NCBI RefSeq assembly: GCF_010435965.1
Contig: NZ_JAAGAA010000016.1
Location: 1 to 50,154 of the forward strand
DNA length: 50,154 nt
Origin: Crenobacter caeni
GTDB taxonomy: Bacteria > Pseudomonadota > Gammaproteobacteria > Burkholderiales > Chromobacteriaceae
Direction: 5' to 3'
Shown here: piece by piece, positions 8,093 to 15,805 of the stretch
Layout of the letters: each line of letters begins with the position of its first letter
Position numbering within the stretch: the stretch's first letter is position 1
Program-made: the position numbers and the translations under genes
The notes under the pieces: generated by a model
The model's input: only the letters and a program-made list of their open reading frames with translations
The model's database searches: none
What the model was told of the DNA's origin: nothing

Positions 8093-8776
8093 ATGCGCCT
8101 TGCTTTCAAGCTTCTGGCAGCGCTGTTTGCGCTGATCCTTGTCTACTACCTGTGGATCTTCGGCCATCTGGTGTACTGGCGCGGCAACAATCCGACCGCC
8201 AGCGCGTTCATGGACGCACAACTGGCCCGATTGCAGGAAGAAAACCCCGATGCCGAACTCAGGCACCGCTGGGTGCCGTACGAGCGGATCTCGCCCAACC
8301 TCAAGCGCGCGATCGTCGCCGCGGAGGACGCCAAGTTCGTCGACCACGAGGGCTTCGACTGGGACGGCATCGAGGCTGCGTTCGAGAAGAACCTCAAGCA
8401 GGGGCGCATCGTCGCCGGCGGTTCGACCATCAGCCAGCAACTGGCGAAGAACCTGTTCCTGTCGGGCAAGAAGACGCCGTGGCGCAAGCTCGACGAGGCG
8501 GTGATCACGGTGATGCTCGAGGCGGTGATGGACAAGCGGCGCATCTTCGAGATCTACCTGAACGTGATCGAATGGGGCGACGGCGTGTTCGGCGCCGAGG
8601 CGGCCAGCCGTTACTACTTCAGGAGCAGCGCAGCACGCCTGTCCGCACCGCAGGCGGCGAGGCTCGCCGCGATGGTGCCCAACCCGCGCTATTACGACGC
8701 GCACCGCAACGCGTCCGGCCTCAAGCGCAAGAGCAACATCATCCTGCGCAGGATGCGCTATGCGGAAATACCCTGA
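8093..8776 (+). CDS. mtgA: Monofunctional biosynthetic peptidoglycan transglycosylase
   Basis: The protein has 227 residues. It polymerises lipid II into glycan strands at the cytoplasmic membrane. One N-terminal membrane anchor (about 5-27) precedes a GT51 domain with motif 1 (AAEDAKFVDHEGFD, catalytic E78), motif 2 (GGSTISQQLAKNL, 109-121), KLDEA and EIYLNVIEWG. There is no transpeptidase domain, which sets it apart from class A PBPs. I chose the ATG at 8093; a GTG at 8042 lies inside the preceding terminator hairpin. Confidence 0.94.
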   Translation: MRLAFKLLAALFALILVYYLWIFGHLVYWRGNNPTASAFMDAQLARLQEENPDAELRHRWVPYERISPNLKRAIVAAEDAKFVDHEGFDWDGIEAAFEKNLKQGRIVAGGSTISQQLAKNLFLSGKKTPWRKLDEAVITVMLEAVMDKRRIFEIYLNVIEWGDGVFGAEAASRYYFRSSAARLSAPQAARLAAMVPNPRYYDAHRNASGLKRKSNIILRRMRYAEIP

Positions 8777-8809
8777 CATGGCACGCGCTGGAAGGCGCGT
8801 CGCCGGCCA

Positions 8810-8980
8810 TGCTACAATCCCCGCTTTCCTTCGTTCCTGCCGCGCAAACGGGCGCGGTAATCGTATGGACTTACCCAGTTATCCGATAACGACAACGACC
8901 CGGGTCGAACCGACCCAAGCCACCCGCCGCTAAACACCCGTGCGCGTATCCGCCGCCGGCCGCGGCGGCAGGAGACGTGC
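8810..8980 (+). promoter_or_regulatory. mgtE promoter (extended -10) and structured 5' leader
   Basis: TGCTACAAT (8810-8818) is a good extended -10 with no clear -35. It would start a leader of about 155 nt before mgtE. The leader holds GGGTCG-AAC-CGACCC (8902-8916), a second upstream CGACCC (8896-8901) that could compete for the same GGGTCG, and a GC hairpin CGCCGC/GCGGCG (8951-8967) abutting the Shine-Dalgarno AGGAG. I do not recognise a known Mg2+ riboswitch. Confidence 0.5.
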
Positions 8981-10420
8981 ATGACGGTTCTCGAAAAGAA
9001 AACCACCGATCGTCTGCAGGATAGTCTTGTCCAGGTGCAGCGCCTGATCGAGCGCCACCATCTGGTCGAGGAGCTGGTCCATCGCCAGGACATGCCGAGG
9101 CATGCGCTGGTCGAGGACCTTGTCCACAAGCAGAACCTCGTCGAGCTCAAGCAGAAGCTCGAACAGCTGCACCCCGCCGATATCGCCTACATCCTCGAGG
9201 CGCTGCCGCTCAACGAACGCCTGCTGGTGTGGGAGCTCGTCAAGAGCGAAAACGACGGCGAGATCTTGCTCGAAGTATCCGACGCGGTCCGCGAGACGCT
9301 GATCGAGTCGATGGACGCGCACGAGCTGGTCGCCGCCGCCGAGACGCTCGACGCCGACGAACTGGCCGACCTCGCGCCCGATCTGCCGCGCCAGGTCGTC
9401 TACGAGGTGATGGGCGCGCTGGACGACGAGGAACGCGAGCAACTGCAGTCCGCGCTGTCCTACGAAGAGGGCACGGTCGGCGCGCTGATGGACTTCGAGC
9501 TGGTGAACATCCGCGCCGACGTGTCCTGCGAAGTGGTGCTGCGTTACCTGCGCCGCTTCGACGAGCTGCCGCACCATACCGACAAGATCTTCGTGATCGA
9601 CGACGACGAAGTGCTCAAAGGCGTGTTGTCGATCAGGAAGTTGCTTGTCTCCGACCCGGACGCCGAAGTGTCCGAGGTGATGGCGACCGACGTGGTGACC
9701 TTCCACCCGGAGGACGACGCGGAGAAAGCGGCACTCGCCTTCGAGCGCTACGACCTTGTCACCGCGCCGGTGGTTGACGACGCCGGCAAGCTGATCGGCC
9801 GCCTGACCGTCGACGAGATGGTCGACGTGATCCGCGAGGAGTCGGACAGCGAAGTGCTGAACCTGGCCGGCCTGAAGGAAGAGGAAGACCTGTTCGCGCC
9901 GGTGATCGACTCGGTGAAGAACCGCTGGGCGTGGCTGGCGATCAACCTGTGCACCGCCTTTCTCGCCAGCCGGGTGATCGGCGTGTTCGAGGGGGCGATC
10001 CAGCACCTGGTCGCGCTGGCTGCGCTGATGCCGATTGTCGCCGGGATCGGCGGCAATTCGGGCAACCAGACCATCACCATGATCGTGCGCGCGCTGGCGA
10101 TGGGGCAGCTGCAAGTCGCGCAGGCGTGGCGGCTGTGGCGCAAGGAGCTGGGCGTTAGCGTGATCAACGGCGTGGTGTGGGGCGGGGTGATCGGCTCGGT
10201 CGCCTGGTGGCTGTACGGCAGCTTCCCGCTGGGGCTGGTGATGACCGCGGCGATGACGCTGAACCTGGTGCTGGCGGCGACGCTCGGCGTGCTGATTCCG
10301 GTGCTGATGCAGCGCGCGGGGCGCGACCCGGCGGTCGGCTCCAGCGTGCTGATTACCGCGTTTACCGACTCCGGCGGTTTCTTCATTTTCCTCGGGCTCG
10401 CCACCCTGTTCCTGATGTGA
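8981..10420 (+). CDS. mgtE: Magnesium transporter MgtE
   Basis: The protein has 479 residues. A long acidic cytoplasmic N domain (about 1-140) is followed by two CBS motifs (about 150-270) and a C-terminal membrane domain of about five helices (about 300-479). The pore segment GGNSGNQTITMIVRALA and the SSVLITAFTDSGGFFIFL helix are characteristic. In this family the N and CBS domains sense cytosolic Mg2+ and gate a channel-like pore. The start is supported by AGGAG at 8969-8973. Its stop codon overlaps the prmC start (TGATG). Confidence 0.95.
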   Translation: MTVLEKKTTDRLQDSLVQVQRLIERHHLVEELVHRQDMPRHALVEDLVHKQNLVELKQKLEQLHPADIAYILEALPLNERLLVWELVKSENDGEILLEVSDAVRETLIESMDAHELVAAAETLDADELADLAPDLPRQVVYEVMGALDDEEREQLQSALSYEEGTVGALMDFELVNIRADVSCEVVLRYLRRFDELPHHTDKIFVIDDDEVLKGVLSIRKLLVSDPDAEVSEVMATDVVTFHPEDDAEKAALAFERYDLVTAPVVDDAGKLIGRLTVDEMVDVIREESDSEVLNLAGLKEEEDLFAPVIDSVKNRWAWLAINLCTAFLASRVIGVFEGAIQHLVALAALMPIVAGIGGNSGNQTITMIVRALAMGQLQVAQAWRLWRKELGVSVINGVVWGGVIGSVAWWLYGSFPLGLVMTAAMTLNLVLAATLGVLIPVLMQRAGRDPAVGSSVLITAFTDSGGFFIFLGLATLFLM

Positions 10421-11235
10421 TGCCGACGATACGCGAATTGATGGCCGGCTGCGGCCTGCCCAGGTTGGAGGCGAGGCTGCTGATGATGGCCGCGTCCGGT
10501 TTCGACCGGGTGCGCCTGATCGCGCACGACGACGAGACCCTGCCCGGGCACGCGCAGGCCGCCTTCGAGGCGCTTGCCGCGCGCAGGCGCGCGGGCGAGC
10601 CTATCGCCTACCTGTTGGGCGAGCGCGAGTTCTACGGCCGCGTGTTCGCAGTGTCGCCTGCGGTACTGATCCCGCGCCCGGAGACCGAACTATTGGTCGA
10701 CACCGCGCTGGCGCGCGTCGACCGGGGCCGGCCGTGCCGGGTGGTCGACCTCGGTACCGGCAGCGGCGCGATCGCGGTGACGCTGGCACTGGAGGCGCCG
10801 GCGTGGCAGGTGGGCGCGGTCGACCTGTCGGCCGACGCGCTCTTTGTCGCCCGTGGCAACGCCGAGCGTCTGGGCGCAACGGTCGGTTTCCTGCAAGGCA
10901 GCTGGTACGCGCCCTTGGGCGGGGAGACTGGCTTCGCGTTGATCGCTTCCAACCCGCCGTATATCCGGGCGGACGACCAGCATCTCGGGCAGGGCGACGT
11001 GCGCTTCGAGCCGTCGCTCGCACTGACCGACGGGGCCGACGGGCTCGCCTGCCTGCGCGAGATCGCCGCCGGCGCGCCGGCGCGGCTGGCAGCGGGGGGC
11101 TGGCTGATGGTCGAGCACGGTTTCGACCAGGGACACGACTGCCGCGCGCTGTTTGCCGCGGCCGGGCTGTCCGCGGTCGAGACGCTGCAGGATCTGGCCG
11201 GGCTCGACCGGGTGACCGTCGGCCAGCGCGCATGA
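10420..11235 (+). CDS. prmC: Peptide chain release factor N5-glutamine methyltransferase
   Basis: The protein has 271 residues. It methylates the GGQ glutamine of RF1/RF2 using S-adenosylmethionine. The SAM-binding motif LGTGSGAIAV (111-120) and the substrate-glutamine motif NPPY (178-181) are both intact, and the N-terminal helical domain and the ERxFYGRxF linker are present. The ATG shares the A of the mgtE stop (TGATG), implying translational coupling. That is unusual, since prmC more commonly follows prfA. It ends at a strong terminator shared with slyD. Confidence 0.95.
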   Translation: MPTIRELMAGCGLPRLEARLLMMAASGFDRVRLIAHDDETLPGHAQAAFEALAARRRAGEPIAYLLGEREFYGRVFAVSPAVLIPRPETELLVDTALARVDRGRPCRVVDLGTGSGAIAVTLALEAPAWQVGAVDLSADALFVARGNAERLGATVGFLQGSWYAPLGGETGFALIASNPPYIRADDQHLGQGDVRFEPSLALTDGADGLACLREIAAGAPARLAAGGWLMVEHGFDQGHDCRALFAAAGLSAVETLQDLAGLDRVTVGQRA

Positions 11236-11266
11236 AAAAAGGCAGCCCTCTGGCTGCCTTTTTTGC
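11235..11266. terminator. Bidirectional terminator between prmC and slyD
   Basis: AAAAAAGGCAGCC pairs with GGCTGCCTTTTTT around a CTCT loop. A and T runs on both flanks allow termination of both converging genes. Confidence 0.92.
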
Positions 11267-11281
11267 GGTCGGAAGACGCGC

Positions 11282-11761
11282 TCAGTGATGGTGGCCGTGT
11301 TCGCCGTGGGCGTGGCCGTGGGCGACTTCGTCGGCGGTCGCCGCGCGCACGTCGGTGATCTTGGCCTTGAAGCGGATGGCCATGCCGGCCAGCGGGTGGT
11401 TGGCGTCGACCACTGCCTTGCCGTCGGCAATGTCGGTGACGCGGAACAGCAGCACGTCGCCGGTTTCCGGATCGTCGGCTTCGAACATCATGCCGACTTC
11501 GATGTCGGTCGGGAACACGTCGAGCGGCTCGATGCGGACCAGTTCTTCTTCCGGGTCGCCGAACGCGTCGTCCGAGGTCATCAGCACGTCGATGGTGTCG
11601 CCGACCGACTTGCCGTGCAGCGCTTCTTCGACCAGCGGGAAGATGCCGTCGTACCCGCCATGCAGGTAGGCGATCGCTTCTTCGGACTTGTCGAGCAGGT
11701 TGTTGTCGGTGTCGAACATCTCGTACTCGAGCGTCACGACGGAGTTTTTGGCGATTTGCAT
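11282..11761 (-). CDS. slyD: FKBP-type peptidyl-prolyl isomerase SlyD
   Basis: The protein has 159 residues. The FKBP domain is interrupted by an insert-in-flap (IF) chaperone domain (about 70-120). The C-terminus is a short histidine-rich metal-binding tail (HGHAHGEHGHHH), shorter than the Cys/His-rich tail of E. coli SlyD and without cysteines. It should act as a cytosolic folding helper and Ni2+ binder. The start at 11761 gives the typical MQIAKNSVVTLEY; the reading frame stays open far upstream but only as antisense to roxA. Confidence 0.93.
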   Translation of the reverse strand: MQIAKNSVVTLEYEMFDTDNNLLDKSEEAIAYLHGGYDGIFPLVEEALHGKSVGDTIDVLMTSDDAFGDPEEELVRIEPLDVFPTDIEVGMMFEADDPETGDVLLFRVTDIADGKAVVDANHPLAGMAIRFKAKITDVRAATADEVAHGHAHGEHGHHH

Positions 11762-11875
11762 TGAAATTGGCTTTCGTGCTGGTGTGGTCGGGACAGCGGG
11801 CCGCGCGGGGCGGACTGCCTGGCGAGGCGCGGATTCTGACGGCGCCAGCCGGTATTGTAAACCATTGGAGGAGTG

Positions 11876-13012
11876 ATGACCCTTGAGGCAAACGGGATCG
11901 GCGTGCTGGGCGGCATGTCGGCCGAAACCTTTCTGTGCGAGTACTGGCACAAGAAACCGCTGCTGATCCGCGGCGCGTTGACCGAGGTCGGCGCACCGGT
12001 CGACTTCGCCATGCTCAGCGAACTGGCCAGGCGTGAGGACGCCGAATCGCGGCTGATCGAATGGAAGGGCGGACACTGGCACCTCGAGCGCGGCCCCTTC
12101 CGCGCCGGGCGTTTCAAGCGGCTGGGCGATACCGACTGGACGCTCTTGGTGCAGGGGGTTAACCAGCTGCTGCCGCATGTCGACGAGATCCTGTGGCGTT
12201 TCAACTTCATCCCCTACGCGCGGCTGGACGACCTGATGATCAGCTACGCGCCACCGGGCGGCACGGTCGGCCCGCATTTCGACTCCTACGACGTGTTCCT
12301 GTTGCAGGTGGGCGGGCGCAAGCGCTGGCAGGTGTCGGCGCAGGACGACGAGCGCTTTGTCGAAGGCGAGCCGATCAAGGTGCTGCAGGACTTCCGTTGC
12401 GAAGAGGAATGGGTGCTTGAGCACGGCGACATGCTGTACCTGCCGCCGCGCTACGCGCACTACGGCGTCGCGCTTGAGCCGGGGATGACCTACTCGATCG
12501 GCTTCAGGGCACCGACCTCCCAGCAGTTGGCGACCGAGTTCCTGGTCTACCTGCAGGACAGGGTCTGCCTTGAAGGGCGCTACGCCGACCCGGGACTCAT
12601 GCCGCAGCGGGAGCCGGCGCGCATTCCCGACGCGATGGTCGACCAAGTGGCCGAACTGCTCTCGCAGGTGCGCTGGGATCGTTCGACGGTCGCCGATTTT
12701 CTCGGCCATTATCTGACCGAGCCCAAGCCGCACGTGTTTTATGAGGGGCCCGACGAGGAACTGGACGAGGACGCGTTCGCCGTGGCAGTCGAGGCGCACG
12801 GCGTGGTGCTGGATGCGAAGACCCAGCTGCTTTACGGCGGGGGTGTGCTGTATTGCAACGGCGAGCGGCTGGAGGGGGCCGACCCCTCTGTTGTAGAGTG
12901 GCAACAACTGGCCAACCAGCGTCGTCTGGCGCCTGTGCAGGCCGGGCATGACATGCTGGAGGCCCTGTACCAGGGCTACCTCGACGGCTACTGGCGTCCG
13001 GGGGCAGATTGA
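11876..13012 (+). CDS. roxA: JmjC/cupin 2-oxoglutarate oxygenase, ribosomal protein L16 arginine hydroxylase type (RoxA/YcfD)
   Basis: The protein has 378 residues. The JmjC-like fold carries the Fe(II) triad H134-x-D136 (GPHFDSYDVF) and H195 (PRYAHYG), with GGRKRWQV following as in ribosomal oxygenases. The C-terminal winged-helix-like region (about 220-378) is present, so the length matches YcfD. The expected reaction is 2-oxoglutarate- and O2-dependent hydroxylation of an arginine in ribosomal protein L16. I chose the ATG at 11876 over the overlapping GTG at 11873; GGAGG lies at 11866-11870. It is divergent from slyD. Confidence 0.9.
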   Translation: MTLEANGIGVLGGMSAETFLCEYWHKKPLLIRGALTEVGAPVDFAMLSELARREDAESRLIEWKGGHWHLERGPFRAGRFKRLGDTDWTLLVQGVNQLLPHVDEILWRFNFIPYARLDDLMISYAPPGGTVGPHFDSYDVFLLQVGGRKRWQVSAQDDERFVEGEPIKVLQDFRCEEEWVLEHGDMLYLPPRYAHYGVALEPGMTYSIGFRAPTSQQLATEFLVYLQDRVCLEGRYADPGLMPQREPARIPDAMVDQVAELLSQVRWDRSTVADFLGHYLTEPKPHVFYEGPDEELDEDAFAVAVEAHGVVLDAKTQLLYGGGVLYCNGERLEGADPSVVEWQQLANQRRLAPVQAGHDMLEALYQGYLDGYWRPGAD

Positions 13013-13174
13013 TGGCGCAATAATACAAACGGATGCTTGATGTGGCGGCCAGTCATGGCTATCATTTTGCTTCGTTTGAAGGTGGGTCTGGCTGGGTGTT
13101 GCGTTGCAGTATCAGCGGCGCTTCAGAGTGAAAAATTTCCGGAGAGTTCCACTTCCCAGAAAATTTTTTCGTGC

Positions 13175-13180
13175 TAGAAT
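13175..13180 (+). promoter_or_regulatory. Extended -10 promoter of the small lipoprotein gene
   Basis: TGCTAGAAT (TG at 13172-13173, TAGAAT at 13175-13180) is an extended -10 after an A/T-rich stretch. It gives a 5' leader of about 85 nt. The rest of the 257-bp gap after roxA holds no gene that I can see. Confidence 0.6.
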
Positions 13181-13269
13181 CGTCTTCACAAGCATTCTGA
13201 TCAGGTCCCGGGTGGGGTCTGGCTGAAGTTAACGTCTTGTTTTTACACTTATCGCAAAGGTATACAAAA

Positions 13270-13476
13270 ATGAAACAGTCGCTCCTCGTTGCTGCCCTGC
13301 TGGCCGTAGCTCTGTCCGCTTGTGGCAAGAAAGAAGAAGCTGCTCCGGCTGAAGCTTCCGCCCCGGCCGTCGAGGCTTCGGCTCCGGCCGTTGAGGCTTC
13401 CGCTGCTGTGGTTGACGCATCCGCTCCGGCTGCTGACGCTTCCGCTCCGGCTGCTGACGCTTCCGCTGCTCAGTAA
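13270..13476 (+). CDS. Small alanine-rich repetitive lipoprotein
   Basis: The protein has 68 residues. A lipoprotein signal peptide ends in the lipobox LSAC with C18 as the lipidated cysteine. The mature part is GKKEEAAPAE followed by degenerate seven-to-eight-residue repeats (ASAPAVE, ASAPAAD) made almost only of Ala, Ser, Pro and acidic residues. At DNA level 13420-13440 and 13441-13461 are identical tandem 21-mers, so copy number may vary by slippage. It has its own promoter, a Shine-Dalgarno (AAAGG, 13256-13260) and a terminator. The function is unknown; a flexible envelope tether is one guess. A gene this simple could be missed or mis-started, but the lipobox and RBS support it. Confidence 0.82.
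   Translation: MKQSLLVAALLAVALSACGKKEEAAPAEASAPAVEASAPAVEASAAVVDASAPAADASAPAADASAAQ
13420..13461 (+). repeat. Perfect 21-bp tandem repeat inside the lipoprotein gene
   Basis: Two exact, adjacent 21-bp copies start at 13420 and 13441. Each encodes the heptad SAPAADA, followed by a partial third copy. An in-frame length means slippage would change repeat number without frameshift. Confidence 0.9.
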
Positions 13477-13493
13477 TCGCTTTTGCGATAGTG

Positions 13494-13520
13494 AAAAAAC
13501 CCGCTGCGGCGGGTTTTTTT
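13494..13520 (+). terminator. Intrinsic terminator after the lipoprotein gene
   Basis: AAAAAACCCGC pairs with GCGGGTTTTTT around a short loop (13494-13520). Confidence 0.9.
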
Positions 13521-13562
13521 GCGTCTATCGCGTGCGGCGGCTGGCTTGCCGGTGTTGCGTGC

Positions 13563-13591
13563 AAACAAAAACCCCCGCTTGAAGCGGGGGG
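13563..13591 (-). terminator. Intrinsic terminator after bamC
   Basis: Read on the minus strand, CCCCCGCTTC pairs with AAGCGGGGG and is followed by TTTTTG. It ends the dapA–bamC unit. Confidence 0.88.
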
Positions 13592-13612
13592 TGTCCGTTG
13601 TGGGGCTACAGC

Positions 13613-14758
13613 TTAACGCAATTGCTCTTCGAGCTTGCGGGCGAACTGCTCGGCCATCTTGGCGGGCAGCGGCTGGCCGGCCTTGTCGAGGAACGAGATG
13701 TCGGTGCGCTTGGCGTCGCTCTTGAGCATGATGCGGTATTGTTCGTCCTGCTGGGGGGCGGCCGACTTGCCGTCGCGCCAGAAGGCGAGGCTCTGCCAGA
13801 AGCCGCTGTCGTCGGCCTTGCTTTGCGCGTCGGCCTTGGCGGGCTTGACGTAGTAGATGCCCTGCGAGCGGTCGCGGTCGGTGACCAAGAGGCCCACGCG
13901 GTCGAGCGCGAGGCCGACCCGGCGCCAGGCGCGGTCAAAGTCGTCGTCGACCACGACCTGATTGCCCTCGACGCGGGCGCGCTGCACGGCGGGCGCCTGG
14001 GTCTGCGCGGCCTTGGCCGACGCCTGGGCCTGCGCCTCGCTGCTGCCCAGGAGGACCATGAAGCGGGCGAGGAACTCGGTCTCGAGCTCGGGGTCGGCCG
14101 GGCGCGGCTGCCACTTGGTCTCGCTCTTGCCCTCGTTGACGTAGGTCTCGTACATCCCGCGGTGGGTGAAGTAGACCTCGGTGCCGTTGGCGGTGCGCTC
14201 GAGGCGGATGCGGAACTTGTCGCGCTCGGGGGTCGACATCACGCCGCCCAGACCCACGCCTTCGAGCAGGCGACGTACCGGATCCATGCCCAGCTTGGCG
14301 CGGTTTTCGGCCCAGTCGGTTTCCATCAGGCCGATATCGGGCTCTTCGCTCTTGATCACGAAGCCGTTGTCCTGCCAGAACGCCTTGAGCAGCGGCCAGA
14401 CCTGTTCGGGTTGCTTGCCGTCGATCACGAGCCAGCGCTGCGTGCCGCCGCGCTCGATGCGCGCGTTGGTCGGGGTGGCCAGCAGCGCGCTGTTGCCGGC
14501 GGCGGCCACGGTTGCGGTGTTCGGCTGCGGCGCGTTGTTGCTGTACGCGTTGAGCGACGCGGTGCCGCTGTCCGGCAGCTGGTAGCGGTTCTGGATTTGC
14601 GGCGCGGTCAGGTCTGGCGGCATCTCCAGGCTGGTCTTCTTGTCGACCTTGGTGTCGGACTGGTAGTCGAGCGGTTTCTCCAGCGGCGCGTTGCTGCCGC
14701 ACGCGGCGAGCGTGCCGGCCAAGAGCGCCGCCAGGGTGGTGTTGCGGGTGGTTTTCAT
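13613..14758 (-). CDS. bamC: Outer-membrane assembly lipoprotein BamC
   Basis: The protein has 381 residues. The signal peptide ends in LAAC with lipidated C20. An unstructured N-terminal region (about 21-100, including LEMPPDLTAP, the conserved BamD-binding stretch) leads into two helix-grip domains (about 100-215 and 250-381), the BamC/NlpB layout. It is an accessory subunit of the BAM complex that inserts beta-barrel proteins. It starts 3 bp after the dapA stop, the classical dapA–bamC arrangement. Confidence 0.92.
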   Translation of the reverse strand: MKTTRNTTLAALLAGTLAACGSNAPLEKPLDYQSDTKVDKKTSLEMPPDLTAPQIQNRYQLPDSGTASLNAYSNNAPQPNTATVAAAGNSALLATPTNARIERGGTQRWLVIDGKQPEQVWPLLKAFWQDNGFVIKSEEPDIGLMETDWAENRAKLGMDPVRRLLEGVGLGGVMSTPERDKFRIRLERTANGTEVYFTHRGMYETYVNEGKSETKWQPRPADPELETEFLARFMVLLGSSEAQAQASAKAAQTQAPAVQRARVEGNQVVVDDDFDRAWRRVGLALDRVGLLVTDRDRSQGIYYVKPAKADAQSKADDSGFWQSLAFWRDGKSAAPQQDEQYRIMLKSDAKRTDISFLDKAGQPLPAKMAEQFARKLEEQLR

Positions 14759-14761
14759 CGG

Positions 14762-15637
14762 TCAGATCACTCCGGCCTGTTGCATGGCGGTTTCGACGAC
14801 GGGCTTGGTGCCCTCGCCGATGGGTTCGAGCGGCAGGCGGATGCCGGCGGGGATCAGCCCCATCCGGTGTAACGCCCACTTGGCGGGGATCGGGTTCGGT
14901 TCGACGAACAAGTGCTTGTGCAGGCCCTGCAGCGGGTCGTTGATCGCGCGCGCCTCGCGCACCTGGCCGCCGATGGCAGCCTTGCACAGGCGGCTCATCG
15001 CGGCGGGCGCGACGTTGGCGGTGACCGAAATCACGCCGTGGCCGCCGCACAGCATGAACGCCATGCCGGTCGGGTCGTCGCCCGAGTACAGCGCGAAGCC
15101 CTCGGGCGCGCGGCGGAACAGGTCGCAGGCGCGGCCGAGGTCACCGGTTGCGTCTTTCAGGCCGACGATGTTCGGGATTTCGGCGAGCTTGAGCGCGGTG
15201 TCGTTGCACATGTCGGCGACGGTGCGGCCCGGCACGTTGTACATGATCAGCGGGATGTCGACCGCCTCGGCGATCGCGCGGTAATGCCGGTAGATGCCGC
15301 TTTGGGTCGGCTTGTTGTAGTAGGGGACGACCGACAGCGTCATGTCGGCGCCAAGTTCCTGCGCGTGGCGCGACAGTTCGATCGCCTCGGCGGTGCTGTT
15401 GGCGCCGGTGCCGGCGATCACCGGGATGCGGCCTGCGGCGTGCTTGATGACGGCCTGCACGACGGCGAGGTGCTCGTCGACGCTTAGCGTGGCGGATTCG
15501 CCGGTGGTGCCGACCGCGACGATGCCGTCGGTGCCGTTTTCGATATGAAAGTCGACGAGGCGATTCAGTGCTTCGAAATCTACCCGGCCATCCTCGAACA
15601 TCGGGGTGACCAGAGCTACCAGGCTACCGGTGAGCAT
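14762..15637 (-). CDS. dapA: 4-hydroxy-tetrahydrodipicolinate synthase
   Basis: The protein has 291 residues. It condenses pyruvate and aspartate semialdehyde in lysine and diaminopimelate synthesis. The active site is complete: T44-T45 (GTTGES), Y133 and R138 (YNVPGRT) and Schiff-base K161 (GLKDATGD). The ATG at 15637 gives the normal [13 protein letters not shown] start; upstream in-frame codons would add 30 unrelated residues. It is the first gene of dapA–bamC and divergent from the ybiT-type gene. Confidence 0.96.
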   Translation of the reverse strand: MLTGSLVALVTPMFEDGRVDFEALNRLVDFHIENGTDGIVAVGTTGESATLSVDEHLAVVQAVIKHAAGRIPVIAGTGANSTAEAIELSRHAQELGADMTLSVVPYYNKPTQSGIYRHYRAIAEAVDIPLIMYNVPGRTVADMCNDTALKLAEIPNIVGLKDATGDLGRACDLFRRAPEGFALYSGDDPTGMAFMLCGGHGVISVTANVAPAAMSRLCKAAIGGQVREARAINDPLQGLHKHLFVEPNPIPAKWALHRMGLIPAGIRLPLEPIGEGTKPVVETAMQQAGVI

Positions 15638-15750
15638 AGTTGGGCCTACGTTTTTATTGGCAAAGGCTTCAGATTGTAGCGGAATTCGCGAAGCGGGCAA
15701 AAGAGCGGCACAGCGGTGTTGCCACACTGCAGCAGCGCGCGCGTCTATGG

Positions 15751-15756
15751 TAGAAT
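15751..15756 (+). promoter_or_regulatory. Candidate -10 of the ybiT-type gene
   Basis: TAGAAT lies about 50 bp before the GTG start in the 168-bp divergent spacer with dapA. I see no convincing -35 at the right distance. Confidence 0.4.
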
Positions 15757-15805
15757 CTCCCGTTTTTCCGAAGACTTACGGCCGACCGGCCCGGGGATTC
15801 CTGAA

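Noticed and set aside
11762-12949. N-terminal extension of slyD to a 555-residue protein
   Set aside because: The extension is antisense to roxA. SlyD is complete from the ATG at 11761.
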